64,000 nucleotides of DNA, taken from positions 62,001 to 126,000 of the forward strand of contig JAIXMN010000008.1 of assembly GCA_025716815.1 (NCBI GenBank), in the 5' to 3' direction. Below the pieces are notes generated by a model that ran no database searches, was not told the origin of the DNA, and saw only the letters and a program-made list of their open reading frames with translations. Shown here piece after piece: positions 1 to 10,505 of the stretch. Made by a program: the position numbers and the translations under genes. Source of the stretch: Dichotomocladium elegans. Taxonomy: Eukaryota; Mucoromycota; Mucoromycetes; Mucorales; Lichtheimiaceae. Within the stretch, counting starts at the first letter, position 1, and the number at the start of each line of letters is the position of its first letter.

Positions 1-396
1 ACTGGCTTTGAGTCATGGAATAGGGTGAGTTATGAAGAATTCTCCTCCCTCTATATGTGTGTATGCGCATGTCAGCGGTCAGGTCTTATCCTACTTTCAA
101 GAGATGGAGTGACGTACTCTAAGCTCTTAGAAAAAGAGATCATGTCAGTGAGCCATCTATGTGCTTGTATATCAACGAAAAGCCGTGGTTTGCAGATTTA
201 ATGGTTCATACTGACATACTCACTCAACCCGTTCGTATGTTTCCAGTCCCCATCGAGAAATATTGAAACTTTATCATTTATTCCGTCGAATACACACAAC
301 TGGATATAGGCATTCGATAAAGTTTGTACGTCCTCGGCAGCTGCACAAGAGGGAATTTTTGCTATGCGGCAATAAGCCTTTGCTTGAGCTTACGCA
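1..396. other. Upstream flank, no gene seen
   Basis: No credible coding sequence or RNA gene was recognised. The only open frame entering from here overlaps the start of the F-box gene in another frame and looks like its shadow. The stretch probably holds the promoter and 5' leader of that gene. Confidence 0.5.
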
Positions 397-2155
397 ATGT
401 CCTCCGAAATCATCAGCACTAATCTCGCTCCAACATCCGCAAACATGGACCAATTTGTCCGTCTACCAGTTCAGCTGTTATCGTGCGTGCTACAGCAAGT
501 CGGTGTTGTCCATTTATTGAAAGAAGTCATGTTGGTGTCCAAGACTTTGCGCGGCTGTATCGTGTATGATGCTGCCCTATGGTTAGAGATCAAACTTCAT
601 GACCCGCCGTTGCATCCAAGGACGCTCTTATCTATAGCTCATCACGTCAAGAAGTTTTCTATCTACTCCCAAGATAAATTATGGATTCAGATGTTTTTCG
701 AGCAACTAGTTGCATTCCGTCGCCTCCTCGATCTCACCATAATCTCGGGTACGTACAATAATATTCGACGGGTGACATATATTTTTAGAAATGGAGGAGC
801 GGAGACAGAAGCGGAGGCCATTGACATTCCAAGAACTAGGTTTTCCCGGCTACGTCCCTGGACTGAAGACGCTTTTTACACGACAAGATTGGCCCACTCG
901 CAGTCGGCTCGAATCGCTCTACTTCCATGTCTGTGGGCCAAGTCTTAGTTTCGAGATTATTATGCACGCATGCCCCAACTTGAAAAGTCTTATCTACGAA
1001 AATATTGCAGGGCTTGAGCTCGTCCCGCATAACGCACATTTCATCCGGCCCGATCTAACCAGATTAGTAATCAATCTCCATCCTGTCGAATGCATCGGAC
1101 CGGATGATCTAGTAGCAATTCTCAGGACATGTCCTAATCTCAAGAAACTGCAGGTCTGGCCGGTATACATTGACGATGCCGACATACTTCTCGACTGCTC
1201 TCCTCACTTGGAGATTCTTCAATGGAACTATCGAAAATTTCCAGGGCCCGAGGAATGGATGACTATGGGCACAGGAACGCTGGCGATAGAAAAAGAATTT
1301 CAGAAGAGCGATGACGTCGATGGAGAAGGAAAAAGCCATCTGAGGTATCTTCGCTGCGACCTTCCCTATTCCCCTATCGTCCGACTGCTCGAAAAGCGCG
1401 GACATGCTTTAGAGGTATTACACCTCTTGCTAAGCGAAAGAGGTTCCTCTGGAGCGTCGCCCTATTTGCGGTTTGATCACGCATTGTTTAAGCGACTGCG
1501 GACTTTGGCCGTTGATTCCAACTTGATGGACGTTGATCCCGCGCGTCATAAGCTTCTCACCACCATTCTTGAGCTCTGCGACACCAATGTATTTGAGAAT
1601 CTCATTATCGGTTACTTTGCTACGCCGTTAGACGATAGGATATTCCGCCACCTGACACTGTTCTCTCACCTCCATACCCTCCGCCTCCGTAACCTTGCAT
1701 CAATGAAAGGCTTCGAAACATATTGGAGCGCCATGGCAAGGTTGGGAAATTGTGCTCCCCTGACCGTAGTCGAGCTGCGCGAGGTCCCAGTGACGGCTGC
1801 ACAGCTGGCTGTAATTGGGTCTATATCGACTATCAGACACATTGACTTGTTCTCGCTCTCTGGTACCTATGTAACCACCGAAGCCCTTCACAAATTTCTC
1901 CTGAAAAAGCAGCAGCACAGACGATTCCAATCAATTGCTTTGGATGATGTGGGTGCAGTAACGCGGGACACGTTGATAGAGTATCTCGGCAAGATCTCCT
2001 CCTTGAAATCGATAATTATGTGCCGCTTCACGTTGCCAATTACTATTGAGGACACAGAAGAATTTAAACGGATCTATCCTGCAATCAATATTATTTATAG
2101 ACAGCACTGGTTAGATATGACGCGGGCTGGATTCTATAATTACGATAGCTTTTAA
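397..2155 (+). CDS. F-box / leucine-rich-repeat-like protein
   Basis: Two exons, 397-748 and 789-2155, joined across a 40-nt intron (GTACGT...TTTTTAG) that preserves the frame, give 572 residues. Residues about 20-70 look like an F-box: an LPVQLL start, a hydrophobic LLKEVMLVSKTLR stretch, then an ALWLEI motif near its end. The rest has repeated LxxLxL-type segments such as CPNLKSL and CPNLKKLQVW, as in fungal F-box/LRR proteins. Such proteins bind Skp1 through the F-box and present substrates to an SCF ubiquitin ligase through the repeats. The substrate cannot be told from sequence. Such genes are highly expanded in Mucoromycota. The first ATG of the frame is used; a second ATG lies 16 codons further on, directly before the F-box. 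Confidence 0.8.
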
Positions 2156-3830
2156 AGAAATTAAATGGAGTATTTTTGTCCCGAGGATTCGTTTGTAGTT
2201 ATATTCTTATGTCTGAGGGTACTGATCTAATTGGTATACACGAGTCGATACTCTCCCTCACTTGTTCGCATCCTACTGTAACTCCCTCAGCTACGCTTCA
2301 TAGTCCCCCTGGGTGTCGAACCTCTGTAGCCTCCTTGGGTCAATCTGGATTGTGTTTGCGGCACATATCGGAAGCTCGTTATTGTTGGGAAAGAAAAAAT
2401 ATTTACGCAAAAGTCGATTGGGAAATAATCAAGAGATGCACCACATCATATACTCCCTTTTTAACTGCCGGCTCCTCGCTATCCTCATGTAACCCTTGGT
2501 AAGGACCTTTTGTTGTTTGGGGTTATGTATGTTCCTCCGAAGGATCTTGCTCCTACTGAGATCTGTTCCACAATCGATACGCAGAATGACATCCGCCATA
2601 CTTGCTGTATGACCAGGAAGAGATTAATTAAGAACGTTCACCCCTGGCGCTACGATACTTGCATTGGATTGATTTGTTCGACTGCATTTATTAGTTCTTT
2701 TGAGTCATTGCAATGGGCACCAGTACATCTAATAGAAAATACCCTCGTATTTTGTTATATTAGGGCATCATCAGATCATTGTTACAATCTATTGACCTAT
2801 TTCAGCGCTTCTCCTAGATCTAGTCTATTAAACCGTTCTTACCCTTGTCCGGTCCTACTTGATTCTGCTTTGTCCCTGGCTGTTAACTGACTTGGTGCAT
2901 GTTGTGTGATAAAAAGTACATAAAACCAACGATCTCGCCCTCGCCGTAGCGTAGTTCACGTATTGTCTGTCGTGCCTTCCTCTGTTCCTTCTTGATGTCT
3001 TGCTGAAGGACAATGTCAGCGACTTCATGTGGGCATGTGTGCTTCTGCATAACATGATTGTGAAAGGTGAGAGGGATAATGCTGTGGTGAATGACACCGA
3101 ACTCAGCAGTGATATATCAGCGTATATACGTATCTCGACCTCAGAGGAATGATGTTCGGAGAGGGCCATTCATAGCTGATTCACTGAGATGTGTGATTAT
3201 TTTGTGATCTCATTGGACGAGATGGCATTCGATTGAGTCCCTTGGGTACTAGAATCTTACAAGATCAAGATATAAATACGTACAACTCGTTGTATGATTT
3301 AAGCACATCAAGTACATAGAAATAAGTTATGTTGATGCATAAAATCATATATTTATTTTTCAGCCACTCCTTCTGGAGGACTGTTGCTGTCTTCTTCTTA
3401 AAGGCTGTTCAATCCTTTTCCTTTCCGCAGATAAAGCAACATCCTCTTCCAGCAGTGTGTCAAATCCGTAGCCCATGTTTGCTCCATTTTGCATGACAGA
3501 GGAATGTCATTTCGACATACATTATTTCGCGGAGGGGAGAGTTCTCATCTTCTCCTACCTTCCTCCAGGAGAGGCATATATACATGGGATGAGCGAATAT
3601 GTCCACTTGGCCTTCCGCATCTGGGAGGTAAAGGGTATGTTGGAGCAGGGGTCGAGCAGATGAATCGACGGTTGTTCTCCTAACTTTCTTGCCCACGTAG
3701 CTAGCCCCTCTCCCACTCTGCTAGCCTACGCAATACGTACGTACTCGCTAAGAAGGGGCCAGAGGGGGTTTCTTCTTCTCTAAAACTAGAAGAGCTTTAC
3801 TGCCTCGTCTAAAAGAACTACACACCCTCC
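2156..3830. other. Gene-poor stretch
   Basis: Only short open frames (up to about 126 codons) with no recognisable motif and no protein-like composition. No repeat family, tRNA or transposon end was identified by eye. Confidence 0.4.
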
Positions 3831-3839
3831 TATCTAGAA

Positions 3840-4860
3840 ATCCTGACGGTTGACCATCATTCTAAATTTGCATGTAAACATCAAGACAATTTTCGGATTA
3901 TGGCCACATCTTTCGTTCAAAATCACTCGCGAAGGGCAAGGCCAACGGCTGCTTAAATTCGTGGAAGAATAAGAAATTTTGAGGGAAATGAAGGATTGCC
4001 TTGATGAATATGAGTCCAGGTCCAATCAGATGAACATTTTCAGCATGCGTATGAAGATCATTTGCTTGCAAAAAAAAACACATTATGAAGAGGGTTCAGC
4101 GGTCTCTACCATTCAAGAGACGTTGGATGCAGTCGCCCAAATAGTCCTTGTCTTCCATGATTAATTTTTTCAAGTCACCATGGATGTACGAAGAAGAAAT
4201 CGAGTCTTGACTCTTCACCAACGCAAGCAGGTCGTGTTCATTGTATCACAAGTCATATATAGAGGACCTGGATACCCATTCTTTGAAAAATGACATTCAC
4301 GCGTTCCGTGTTCTTAACACGGCGGCGCCATGACGAGAACTTGATTCATGCTGATTTTCAACCATACACAAGATAACATGGACGTCAATGGCAGCTTTGA
4401 ACGATGGAGGCCATCTCTGTGTAATAAATCATATTTTGTTATGCGCAGCAGGCTTTCCTAAGGCAATAAACACACATTGAATTCCACTACGTATATGAAT
4501 GTCATCCAACATCTTCTTGGTTTCAACTGATGAGGTCTTCACAAGGTGAACATATTCTGTGTGGCGTTTTCTCAATCATTGTATTTCTCCACTACAGTAG
4601 TTGCAGCCATGACACCATAGGTTTGATCAAAGATGTCTGCGTGAGAGTCGGGTATGATGTGAGAGAAAGCGCAAAGAGTTATTCGGCGCCTGAGCATAAA
4701 AAATGAGACTTGATATGATGTAGTAGACCCAAGTCGAAGATAAACCACATTGCATCCTATATCGCTGCACATTGGTCAATTCCATGCCATTTTTCCCAGG
4801 ATTTGAAACGCATGCTTCATTTTCGTACCAAGGGGAATGGGCCCTGGAAATATAAGGCAT
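3840..4860 (-). pseudogene. Decayed protein-coding frame of unknown family
   Basis: Reading the minus strand from about 4860 down to about 3840 gives long protein-like runs broken by a few stops and frame changes. Recognisable pieces include DIFDQTYGVMAATTVVEKY, CVFIALGKPAAHNK, FKAAIDVHVILCMVENQHES and a run of about 37 residues ending GDCIQRLLNGRDR. The density of long stop-poor segments in nearly one frame across 1 kb suggests a decayed gene rather than random DNA. I do not recognise the family. A transposable-element or transposon-captured gene is possible given the gene-poor setting, but that is inference. Confidence 0.35.
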
Positions 4861-6083
4861 CCCGTTCCTTCGACCTTAAATAGTGAGGACAGTGCCTATT
4901 CAGATAACTTCTGTGTAAATGAAATCGGATGGGAGAGCCGCCATGTTAGATGATTTATGCCATACACCCGCTGGGCTGATAGCTGGTTACCCCAATACTC
5001 ATGTATTCTTGGCTGCTTTGTTATGTACATATCGCTGGGACAACCTGACCTTGTCTAGGTCAGGATACATATAGGGTCGCATATAGATGTGGAATATAGA
5101 TGATCTATACAGGTTCTCATCAAGGGTCTAGTCCTTCGATTCAGGAAAGTCATGATCCCATCGGAGGACATGATCCGTCTTTATCCATTGACAACCCATT
5201 TTGGGGGAACCTTGACTGACCGGCTATAGAACGAAAACAGATCAATAGCCCCGAAACGTTTGCACTTTCCTCTTTTTTTCTACAGAGGAGGCCCTTTTTG
5301 CGTTAATACTATGTATAAAACCAGCTTGCCTGGACTTTTGGCTCCTACATATTTTAGTAGCATGTGAAAAGGTACACAATATCAATTTGGAGCGACCGAG
5401 CGTCCTTCAATCTTATGACAAGTTGCTCCGATGAAGTTTTAGAAGAGCAGTCGAACTAGTTCATGCTCTTCCATTGAGAAAATACGTGAGCGACCCCTAT
5501 GGTTCTATATATTCTTTAAAAAAATGCCACTGGGTCAGTTTTATACTGCTGAACTACGTAGACGAATATAAGCGGGTGTCTCCTGGTTGTATATTGAAGT
5601 TGATCTGGCCTTATCTTGGTAAGTGTACGTTGTGTCACTGTAAATGTTGGTCTGTTTGTTGAGGGATATGCTTAGAGTTTTCCATTGCAAGATTGATCAG
5701 ATAGGAATAAAACAAACGGAAAGAACACGTCTTCTCATCATACGCCGTGGTCCATTGGTTCAGAATAGCTTATTTCAGATTTCCAACTTGTCGCTTTGTG
5801 GCTTCAGGCTTGGGTGGCAATGCGACTTTGATTTCAGGAAATTGAGTACACAATAGATAGATGGTTTTCTTTTTTAGGGAGTAAGGGAAACGGGGGTATT
5901 CCTAGGCGTTTAACAGATTTCACGAAATATTCAGACCCCGCTTCGTGTTTGGGGGTGGGTGCTCACAAAGCAATTTCAAATCCAGAATATCTAAGCCACT
6001 ATTCACGTGATCTGATATTTTTGGGGGGTTACTGAGAATGATTCACATTTTCTCCTATCTTTAAATTGTAATCCTTCAGAACC
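4861..6083. other. Gene-poor stretch
   Basis: Short open frames only and A/T-rich composition. I see no feature that I can support. Confidence 0.4.
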
Positions 6084-6106
6084 ATGTCTCAGTCCATCCA
6101 AGATAG

Positions 6107-7942
6107 ATCTGCAGTCGCTCCCACTGTTTCTATATTGCTCAAAGTACTGAGCTGCGATATTGCTCGAACTGTCATTCCGAAAAGTTTGCAGTTCATTTCG
6201 TTGGTAGAACGCAGTATTACTGTACGTGTGCCTACTGTCGTGCACGTCAGAGCAATGTCTACCGAGGTGCTCCACCTAAGGCCACGATCTCCCTCGAGAT
6301 GTTTGTCGATCTCTTGCCATCTCGCGATAGTAACAACGAGAGCGACCTTGACGAGGTGGAGATCGGATACTCGTTCCACGGTGTTATTGCCATGGACGCG
6401 GAAATGTGTGCAATGAACGATGATGCCATCATTAACTTGATTATGTCGCATATCGAGTCTGCTGATGGCTATAAGTATTATTGCTTGAAGGTAGCGAATC
6501 CGAAGAAAAAGCATGCCGTTGCTTTTTACTTTGGCTGCGCGCAAGACCAGTGCATTCAGTCGCAAGTTATGAACCGGCAGCGCTTGACAAGACGAATGGA
6601 AACCTTTCCTTGTAGTGGTCGCATCACTGGAGAGATCGATCGCAGGAATCACCAGGTCATGGTTGATATTCAGCATGACGTCGGTCATCGTGGTTATGCG
6701 GTAGAGGATACTTCCGTTCCGACGATAGTTAGAGAGTATATCCGGAATAATGCTCGACGTCTTGATGCTACTGCCTTCTTCGAGCAAGTCAAAGCCAAAT
6801 TTCCTGATGATGCAAGCGACCAAGAAAAGTGTAAAACGTTGTATGTGGTGGATTCGCTGTCATTGCGACCGTTTTCCCACGTGGATACAAACGGTTGTGA
6901 AGAAAATGGACTTGCCAGTCAACGCCTTGTGAATAAGATGCCTGGAGAGTATCCAGCCATTAAATCTATTCTGCCATTGAAGCGGTCCTTCGAGTCCATG
7001 AACGCGAGCATCTGCATCAACTGTTCTCCAGCAATTGTTCCGGCCCTTACAAACATAATCTCATCATCACCATACAGCAAACTCCTCATGCAGCGCCAAT
7101 ATACGGAGTTGACTCCTGACGTGTGTGCAATCATCAACAAGGATTGGGATTTTTTCCCACAAATCAAGTTCGCCACGGTCCAGATATTCGCAGGAGCTAT
7201 TCTATACAACACAACAAATGGGCAGGCATTTATGCTTAATACTGTCGAAGCATACGGCCGCACGAAATCGATTGATCCACACCGCGAACCATTTGGCAAG
7301 CTCAAAGGATCCACCAAGCCGACGTCACTCCCGCCACCAGGAAAGATCCCTTATCCAGATATTTGGCCAGTCTCACTGCACACATCGGAAGGCAGTAAAC
7401 TGGTCATTGGGACATTGGTGTCAAACATCTTGGTGACTTCGAACATGAGACTCGACGCAGTTAGCAAGCCATCGATCGGTGCCGTCACCCTCAACTTCAA
7501 ATTGGACAAGAAAGACGCACTTGCACCTAAGACCTTCTTGGATCACGATAATCTCCAAGTTGCTTTATCCATGGCCACGGATCCGGCAGTCACGCGGACA
7601 TCAGATACCAACATTGTGTATCAACTTCGCCAAATTCATAGCAAATTCGATGCGGACAATGCATACTCTCTTTGCCGTGCATCAGGTCCTTTCACCAAAT
7701 CTCACGTATGCCAACCATTTACCATTTTTACATTGGCAGACTATGACCGTGGAACCTCGTCGTTATCATCATTATTTCGGCATATGGCAACGATTGTGCT
7801 GCGCCTCGGAGTACGCGCTACCTTGGCAAAGGCAACAGTTGAATCTTCCTTGGGTCAAGGGAACCTTGACACCCAAAATGCGTTTACTGCCATCATTGCT
7901 TTGTATGGAGAAAGCAATGAGATTCCCATCCTCGGCAAATAG
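6107..7942 (+). CDS. Orphan protein with transposase-like zinc-binding N-terminus
   Basis: The frame is open from 6107 to the stop at 7942, with the first in-frame ATG at 6299 (547 residues from there). The part before that ATG is clearly protein-like and holds cysteines in a C-x2-C...C-x-C-x2-C arrangement (RYCSNC, then YYCTCAYC), like a zinc ribbon. The start is therefore probably further upstream, across an unseen intron or a frameshift. ATG 6084 opens in a different frame. Residues after 6400 (YKYYCLKV, CAQDQCIQS, RRMETFPCSGRI, then VPTIVREYIRNN) resemble the DNA-binding N-terminal part of MULE-like or related fungal transposase proteins. I do not recognise the second half, and no DDE core is visible. 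A further protein-like stretch in another frame runs to a stop at 8054 (ALAFQFYN end), so a frameshift or small intron near 7930 is likely. Function unknown. Confidence 0.5.
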   Translation: MCSRSHCFYIAQSTELRYCSNCHSEKFAVHFVGRTQYYCTCAYCRARQSNVYRGAPPKATISLEMFVDLLPSRDSNNESDLDEVEIGYSFHGVIAMDAEMCAMNDDAIINLIMSHIESADGYKYYCLKVANPKKKHAVAFYFGCAQDQCIQSQVMNRQRLTRRMETFPCSGRITGEIDRRNHQVMVDIQHDVGHRGYAVEDTSVPTIVREYIRNNARRLDATAFFEQVKAKFPDDASDQEKCKTLYVVDSLSLRPFSHVDTNGCEENGLASQRLVNKMPGEYPAIKSILPLKRSFESMNASICINCSPAIVPALTNIISSSPYSKLLMQRQYTELTPDVCAIINKDWDFFPQIKFATVQIFAGAILYNTTNGQAFMLNTVEAYGRTKSIDPHREPFGKLKGSTKPTSLPPPGKIPYPDIWPVSLHTSEGSKLVIGTLVSNILVTSNMRLDAVSKPSIGAVTLNFKLDKKDALAPKTFLDHDNLQVALSMATDPAVTRTSDTNIVYQLRQIHSKFDADNAYSLCRASGPFTKSHVCQPFTIFTLADYDRGTSSLSSLFRHMATIVLRLGVRATLAKATVESSLGQGNLDTQNAFTAIIALYGESNEIPILGK

Positions 7943-8064
7943 CGAATTGAGCAAGAGACTCGAGATTGTAGCCAACTCATTGGCGCCGTCACTGGTTGCG
8001 ACGAATGACTATGTGGCAAAGGAAATTGCGCTGGCCTTCCAGTTCTATAATTAACCTGAATTTG

Positions 8065-9298
8065 TACATTTTTCAATCCTCAACAACGATTTGACGAAAC
8101 TCAGAGACTCTGGCCAATTTCTTTCTCACTTTGCCCAAACCTAACTTCAACGACTGTAAATGGCGATTTTTGTTGTTGTTGTTGCTGTTGTCGTTACAGA
8201 CACCTCGTTTCCGTAGAAAGAAAACTTCTTCAGAGTGCTTGTCCATTACGACACCTGTCCAAACATTATGAGAATGTCTAACGCTTTCTTTGAAATCACT
8301 CAGCTTTAGACTATTAGAAGCTTCACTAATCCGAGTCATCAACGTTTCTTTCTCAAGAAACTTGTTGCGTTTCGCTTTATTTTTGACCACTGACCAGAAT
8401 TGCTCAATTGGATTGAGCTCAGGAGAGTATGGAGGTAAATAAGCACAGCGGTATCCCCGAGATTCTACGTATTTAGCTATGTCCTCGGACGTATGGATAG
8501 GAGCATTACCCATTACGAGGTAATGACCTTTCATGTGCGGATAGCGGTCCATTTCATCCATTGTAGCTTTTAGAAAGCTGATATAGTGTCCCGTAAGCGT
8601 TCCTTTGCTCATTTGCCCAACGCCATCTCCCCGCTTTCTCTCTTTACTAGATGGAAGCTGAGGAAGTCTAAGGCTACATTTGATTACACTTCAGCAGAAA
8701 TCGCGCCCAAAATGGTTGTTGATGTCGCTCGTGTTTTGGGAACTGTGATCAATGCCGGTGCACCTTTCTTTGACCAAGCCATACTACGTTTCAAATTAAT
8801 GTGGAAAGCAGATTTGTCGAGAAAGACACAGTTTCTCGTAAAATCTGGATCTGTCTTGTCCCACTTGCAAACTCAATCCAAGCGCTCCTGGATTTTATCA
8901 AGATAATTTTAGATACTTTTAATTCTGTAAACACTTGCTTTAACTTCTTCATTACTTCATCTAGGACGATGGAAGGATTCTCATCAATGCACTAGAGAAT
9001 AGCGTTTTTGTGTTCGTCATGGAGAATACGTGGACGGCCAGTCTTTCTCCGTTTCTCAAAGATACTGTCAGGATCTTTCTCGTATTGCGCAGCCCATTTT
9101 TGTGCTATACGAACATGAATCCCAAGTTGTTCTGAAGCTGCGGCCGCACTCAAAACACCTCTCAAACAACTGTGTGAAGAACCTCACTTTGTCCTGATCA
9201 GAATAGTGCGTATAATTTCGCTGCACTGAAGATTCCCTCATAATGACGTAACCATTAGGCTTTACCTCCTTTTCTACGTACTTTTTGGAATGAGTGTA
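8065..9298 (-). mobile_element. Inactive Tc1/mariner-type element (DD34E class)
   Basis: A transposase reading frame fills almost the whole interval on the minus strand. Its outer end at 9298 reads TACACTCATTCCAAAAAG. That resembles the TACACCATTTTCC ends of the relics at 37312 and 41402, which fits a TA target site followed by an inverted repeat. The other end (TACATTTTTCAATCC at about 8065) is only a weak match, so that border is tentative. The length of about 1.23 kb is usual for Tc1-like elements. The element lies just 11 bp after the last stop of the preceding orphan gene. Confidence 0.6.
8073..9241 (-). pseudogene. Broken Tc1-like transposase (HTH + DDE)
   Basis: Translation starts at the ATG ending at 9241 and needs at least two frame changes and passes an internal stop. 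The N-terminal helix-turn-helix part is readable: SAAAASEQLGIHVRIAQKW, DPDSIFEKRRKTGRPR. It matches the domain in the palindromic element near 40.2 kb. The first catalytic Asp is kept in NCVFLDKSAFHI. The last 179 codons (8612-8073) are open and contain VMGNAPIHT and LPPYSPELNPIEQFW. In Tc1 proteins the first of these is normally a MDNAP-type motif, so the second catalytic Asp is Gly here. The spacing from that residue to the Glu of NPIE is 34 residues, as in DD34E transposases. The copy is therefore dead by several independent lesions. Confidence 0.85.
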
Positions 9299-9437
9299 TT
9301 TTTGGAAGTTGGGGAGCTATGGCGGGGGTTGGCGGGACGGGGGGGGAGAGTATTACTACAACAAGAGTACGCGGGCCAAGGGAATTTACAACAACTATGT
9401 ACATTTACAAAGGAGCTATCTCACATTCTCCCTTTTT

Positions 9438-10505
9438 TCAGCATCGGGCCAATTCTGAAGAGATCATCTCTTCCTTGTTATTGCCCAGGGAGAGAACCTT
9501 GGATGTGGTTTTCGCCATGCGTCGTTTCCAAGAGAGGCTAGGGGTGAGAGAACTTCTGCGGAACTGAAAGAACTTCCTGGTGGGTGTGGTGGGTGTGGTG
9601 GGTGTGGAAGGTTGGCTATTGAGTTTTTTGCGCTCGTATTCGGAAAGTTGGTAGAGGAGGCTGAGGTTAGGGCTGATGTGCGGTGCGCGGGCCTTGACAT
9701 AGTCGTACGCCTCCTGCATGGGCATTTTTAATGTCTTCATGACGTAGGCAATAACGACGGTTGCCGAGCGCGCCACGCCGCACTGACAATGGACGAGGAT
9801 GGTGTAGCCGGCATCACGCGCAATGTCAATCGCAGCAATCGCTTTGTCGAGTTCTGTTACAAGGTTGTCCTGATTATGTTTCCAGGGCAGTTTCCTGTAG
9901 CCCATGGGGTAATGACGGGGTTGGTTATTGCTGGTGGTGCTGCTGGTACGCTGGTGATGATACGGGAGCTTGGGGCGGGTGGACGAGGTGGGAGTGGTTG
10001 AGAATGCAGATGTCAGGTCAAAAAAGGCAGTGGCGAGGCTCGAGGCGGTAGAGGAGGCTGTGGATGCGCGTGACAAGGACGGCGACGGCATTGGAAGGTC
10101 GAGCATGTGGTCAAACGTGATAAATTCGGATTCCCTCGGGTGAACAACTTCTTCGGCACAATTGAGCATGCACTGGATGGATAGCTGACGGCAGAGGTCG
10201 AGATCATTCGCGTTCTGTTCGGCACCGAGGAATAACTGAGGCAAGATACGCGCAGGACCGTACTGATAAGGACCGCCTTTATTTGAAGGCGTAGCGGGTC
10301 TTTCAAACTCTAAAGTACGTGGGGTTACCACAGTGGGGATCAAGCGACCGCTCGAATCAGAGAGGCACAGCGACAAATTCTTGTTGTTCCGTCGCCGGCT
10401 TGCAAGACCCGAGGAAGAAGCGCTCGCTGCAAAGGAAAAAGGTCGCTGCTGCAGTGGCGGGCTCGTTAATACCGGAGTGCTGGATGTAGCGAGCGGAGTG
10501 GTCAT
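9438..10505 (-). CDS. Dual-specificity protein phosphatase (MAPK-phosphatase-like)
   Basis: A single open frame of 355 residues starts at the ATG ending at 10505. The catalytic domain begins near residue 80 (ARILPQLFLGAEQNA, typical of DSP folds) and contains the active-site loop HCQCGVARS (the HC-x5-R signature) near residue 240. It is followed by ATVVIAYVMKTLKMPMQEAY and the ISPNLSLLYQLSEYE motif found after the P-loop. The N-terminal 75 residues and the last 65 are Ser/Thr/Pro-rich and probably disordered; the tail has a PTTPTTPTRK repeat. Fungal relatives such as Msg5 and Pmp1 dephosphorylate Thr and Tyr of MAP kinases. An Slt2-type kinase lies 24 kb away, but a functional link is only inference. 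Confidence 0.92.
   Translation of the reverse strand: MTTPLATSSTPVLTSPPLQQRPFSFAASASSSGLASRRRNNKNLSLCLSDSSGRLIPTVVTPRTLEFERPATPSNKGGPYQYGPARILPQLFLGAEQNANDLDLCRQLSIQCMLNCAEEVVHPRESEFITFDHMLDLPMPSPSLSRASTASSTASSLATAFFDLTSAFSTTPTSSTRPKLPYHHQRTSSTTSNNQPRHYPMGYRKLPWKHNQDNLVTELDKAIAAIDIARDAGYTILVHCQCGVARSATVVIAYVMKTLKMPMQEAYDYVKARAPHISPNLSLLYQLSEYERKKLNSQPSTPTTPTTPTRKFFQFRRSSLTPSLSWKRRMAKTTSKVLSLGNNKEEMISSELARC

Noticed and set aside
6089..6823. 244-codon minus-strand ORF
   Set aside because: Antisense to the zinc-binding orphan frame, whose plus-strand translation has coherent Cys motifs.
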